Under the pieces are notes generated by a model. It was not told the DNA's origin. It did not search any database and saw nothing but the letters and a program-made list of their open reading frames with translations. 64,000 nt of DNA, from positions 1-64,000 of the forward strand of contig CAZUCA010000005.1 of the NCBI GenBank assembly GCA_964619125.1. The letters run 5' to 3'. The translations under genes and the position numbers were made by a program. This document shows, piece by piece, positions 63,523 through 64,000 of this stretch; within the stretch, counting starts at the first letter, position 1; each line of letters begins with the position of its first letter. The stretch is from Owenweeksia sp964619125 (GTDB lineage: Bacteria > Bacteroidota > Bacteroidia > Flavobacteriales > Schleiferiaceae).

Positions 63523-64000
63523 CTATCCTAATGAGGCGAGGCGCTCCTTAAGAGCCGAAATCTTCGCTTCTGCATCGGCCTGTTTCTGACGTTCAATGTT
63601 CACCACGGCCTCAGGGGCATTATTCACAAAGCGCTCATTAGCGAGCTTCTTTTGCACCGATTTAAGGAAGCCTTGCAGATAAGCTACCTCCCCGGCCAGC
63701 TTTTCTTTCTCGGCCTCAACATCCATGGCATCACCGGCAGGAATAAACATTTCGTACTTACCAGCCAGGAAGCTGAAACCCGCACCCTGCTGCTCCGCAC
63801 TAATCTCGATTGCCGACAAATTGCCAAGCTTGGAGATCAAGGCACTAAAGCGGCTGGGAACGCCTTCTTCTGAAGGTGCCAACAGGCTCAGTTCCTCCTT
63901 AAAGGAAATATTTTTAGCAGTTCTGATGTTGCGGATACCATTAACAATCTGGCTGGCCTGTTCAAAATCTGCCAGTAGCTCAGCATCAACATTCTTTTGA
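63523..64000 (-). CDS. valS: valyl-tRNA synthetase, C-terminal part (truncated by window end)
   Basis: The minus-strand frame is open from the window edge to a TAG at 63525-63523 and gives about 158 residues. The upstream portion (VNGIRNIRTAKNIS) is the end of the anticodon-binding helical region of class I valyl-tRNA synthetase, and the last 60 residues (EKEKLAGEVAYLQGFLKSVQKKLANERFVNNAP) form the characteristic C-terminal coiled-coil arm. The enzyme charges tRNA-Val in the cytoplasm. The catalytic HIGH and KMSKS motifs lie outside the window. The family assignment is based on the arm and the preceding segment. Confidence 0.9.
   Translation of the reverse strand, partial: QKNVDAELLADFEQASQIVNGIRNIRTAKNISFKEELSLLAPSEEGVPSRFSALISKLGNLSAIEISAEQQGAGFSFLAGKYEMFIPAGDAMDVEAEKEKLAGEVAYLQGFLKSVQKKLANERFVNNAPEAVVNIERQKQADAEAKISALKERLASLG

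Noticed and set aside
1..64000. CRISPR arrays, insertion sequences, rRNA or tRNA genes
   Set aside because: No regularly spaced repeats, transposase motifs or tRNA/rRNA-like sequences were recognised on reading; a tRNAscan or covariance-model search would be needed to exclude small RNAs fully.

Overview
The window reads as a stretch of ordinary chromosome from a member of the Bacteroidota, probably a marine, relatively GC-rich Flavobacteriales (Cryomorphaceae/Schleiferiaceae-like; the family is inference). Three things support the phylum. Five large secreted proteins end in a type A Por/type IX secretion (T9SS) sorting domain (xxYPNPxx... ending in a basic tail). Many genes are preceded by the Bacteroidota promoter element TAnnTTTG, sometimes with an upstream TTG/TTTG. 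A monothiol bacilliredoxin (YtxJ) is encoded. I see no rRNA, tRNA, CRISPR array or insertion sequence.

Layout. 1-1.5 kb: a tyrosine recombinase with about 340 bases of unexplained DNA beyond its 3' end. 1.6-5.9 kb (minus): PIG-L deacetylase, a 36-residue membrane peptide and a Na+/solute symporter, all overlapping. 6.0-10.1 kb: a secreted subtilase, converging on a second symporter (10.2-11.7 kb). 11.8-15.8 kb: recR, a GT-C-like membrane protein and a GT2 glycosyltransferase fused to a degenerate sugar-phosphate transferase. 15.8-18.7 kb: an acyltransferase E2, a DnaQ-like exonuclease and an FAH-family enzyme. 18.8-23.7 kb: a 1635-residue adhesin-like T9SS protein. 23.9-26.5 kb: clpB. 26.5-32.7 kb (minus): a compact six-gene operon dapF - GNAT - heptaheme cytochrome/TPR lipoprotein - mltG - DUF2279 - methyltransferase. 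32.8-35.8 kb: htrA and a long-form GAPDH. 36-41.9 kb (minus): a 1983-residue T9SS protein. 42.3-48.9 kb (minus): universal stress protein - SulP transporter - miaE - PAS sensor - response regulator - gcvT. 49-52.2 kb (minus): a beta-propeller T9SS protein. 52.3-54.4 kb (minus): a 40-residue lipoprotein - ytxJ - outer-membrane barrel - lipA. 54.5-61.4 kb (plus): ung - Omp85 protein - GWxTD lipoprotein - rlmB - M1 peptidase. 61.4-63.5 kb: a TPR histidine kinase. The window ends in the 3' part of valS.

Genes are packed in operons with ATGA, GTGA, TAATG or TGATG overlaps, and convergent or terminal ends carry strong intrinsic terminators. Two genes too short for routine ORF calling (36 and 40 codons) sit in these operons at translationally coupled positions. 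I find no self-evident new defence or mobile system. The best leads are the symporter-linked peptide, the bacilliredoxin-operon lipoprotein with a palindrome over its promoter, the direct repeat plus palindrome before htrA, the sensor with a degenerate ATPase domain, the SulP protein with an extra C-terminal domain, and the cytochrome/TPR protein inside a cell-wall operon.
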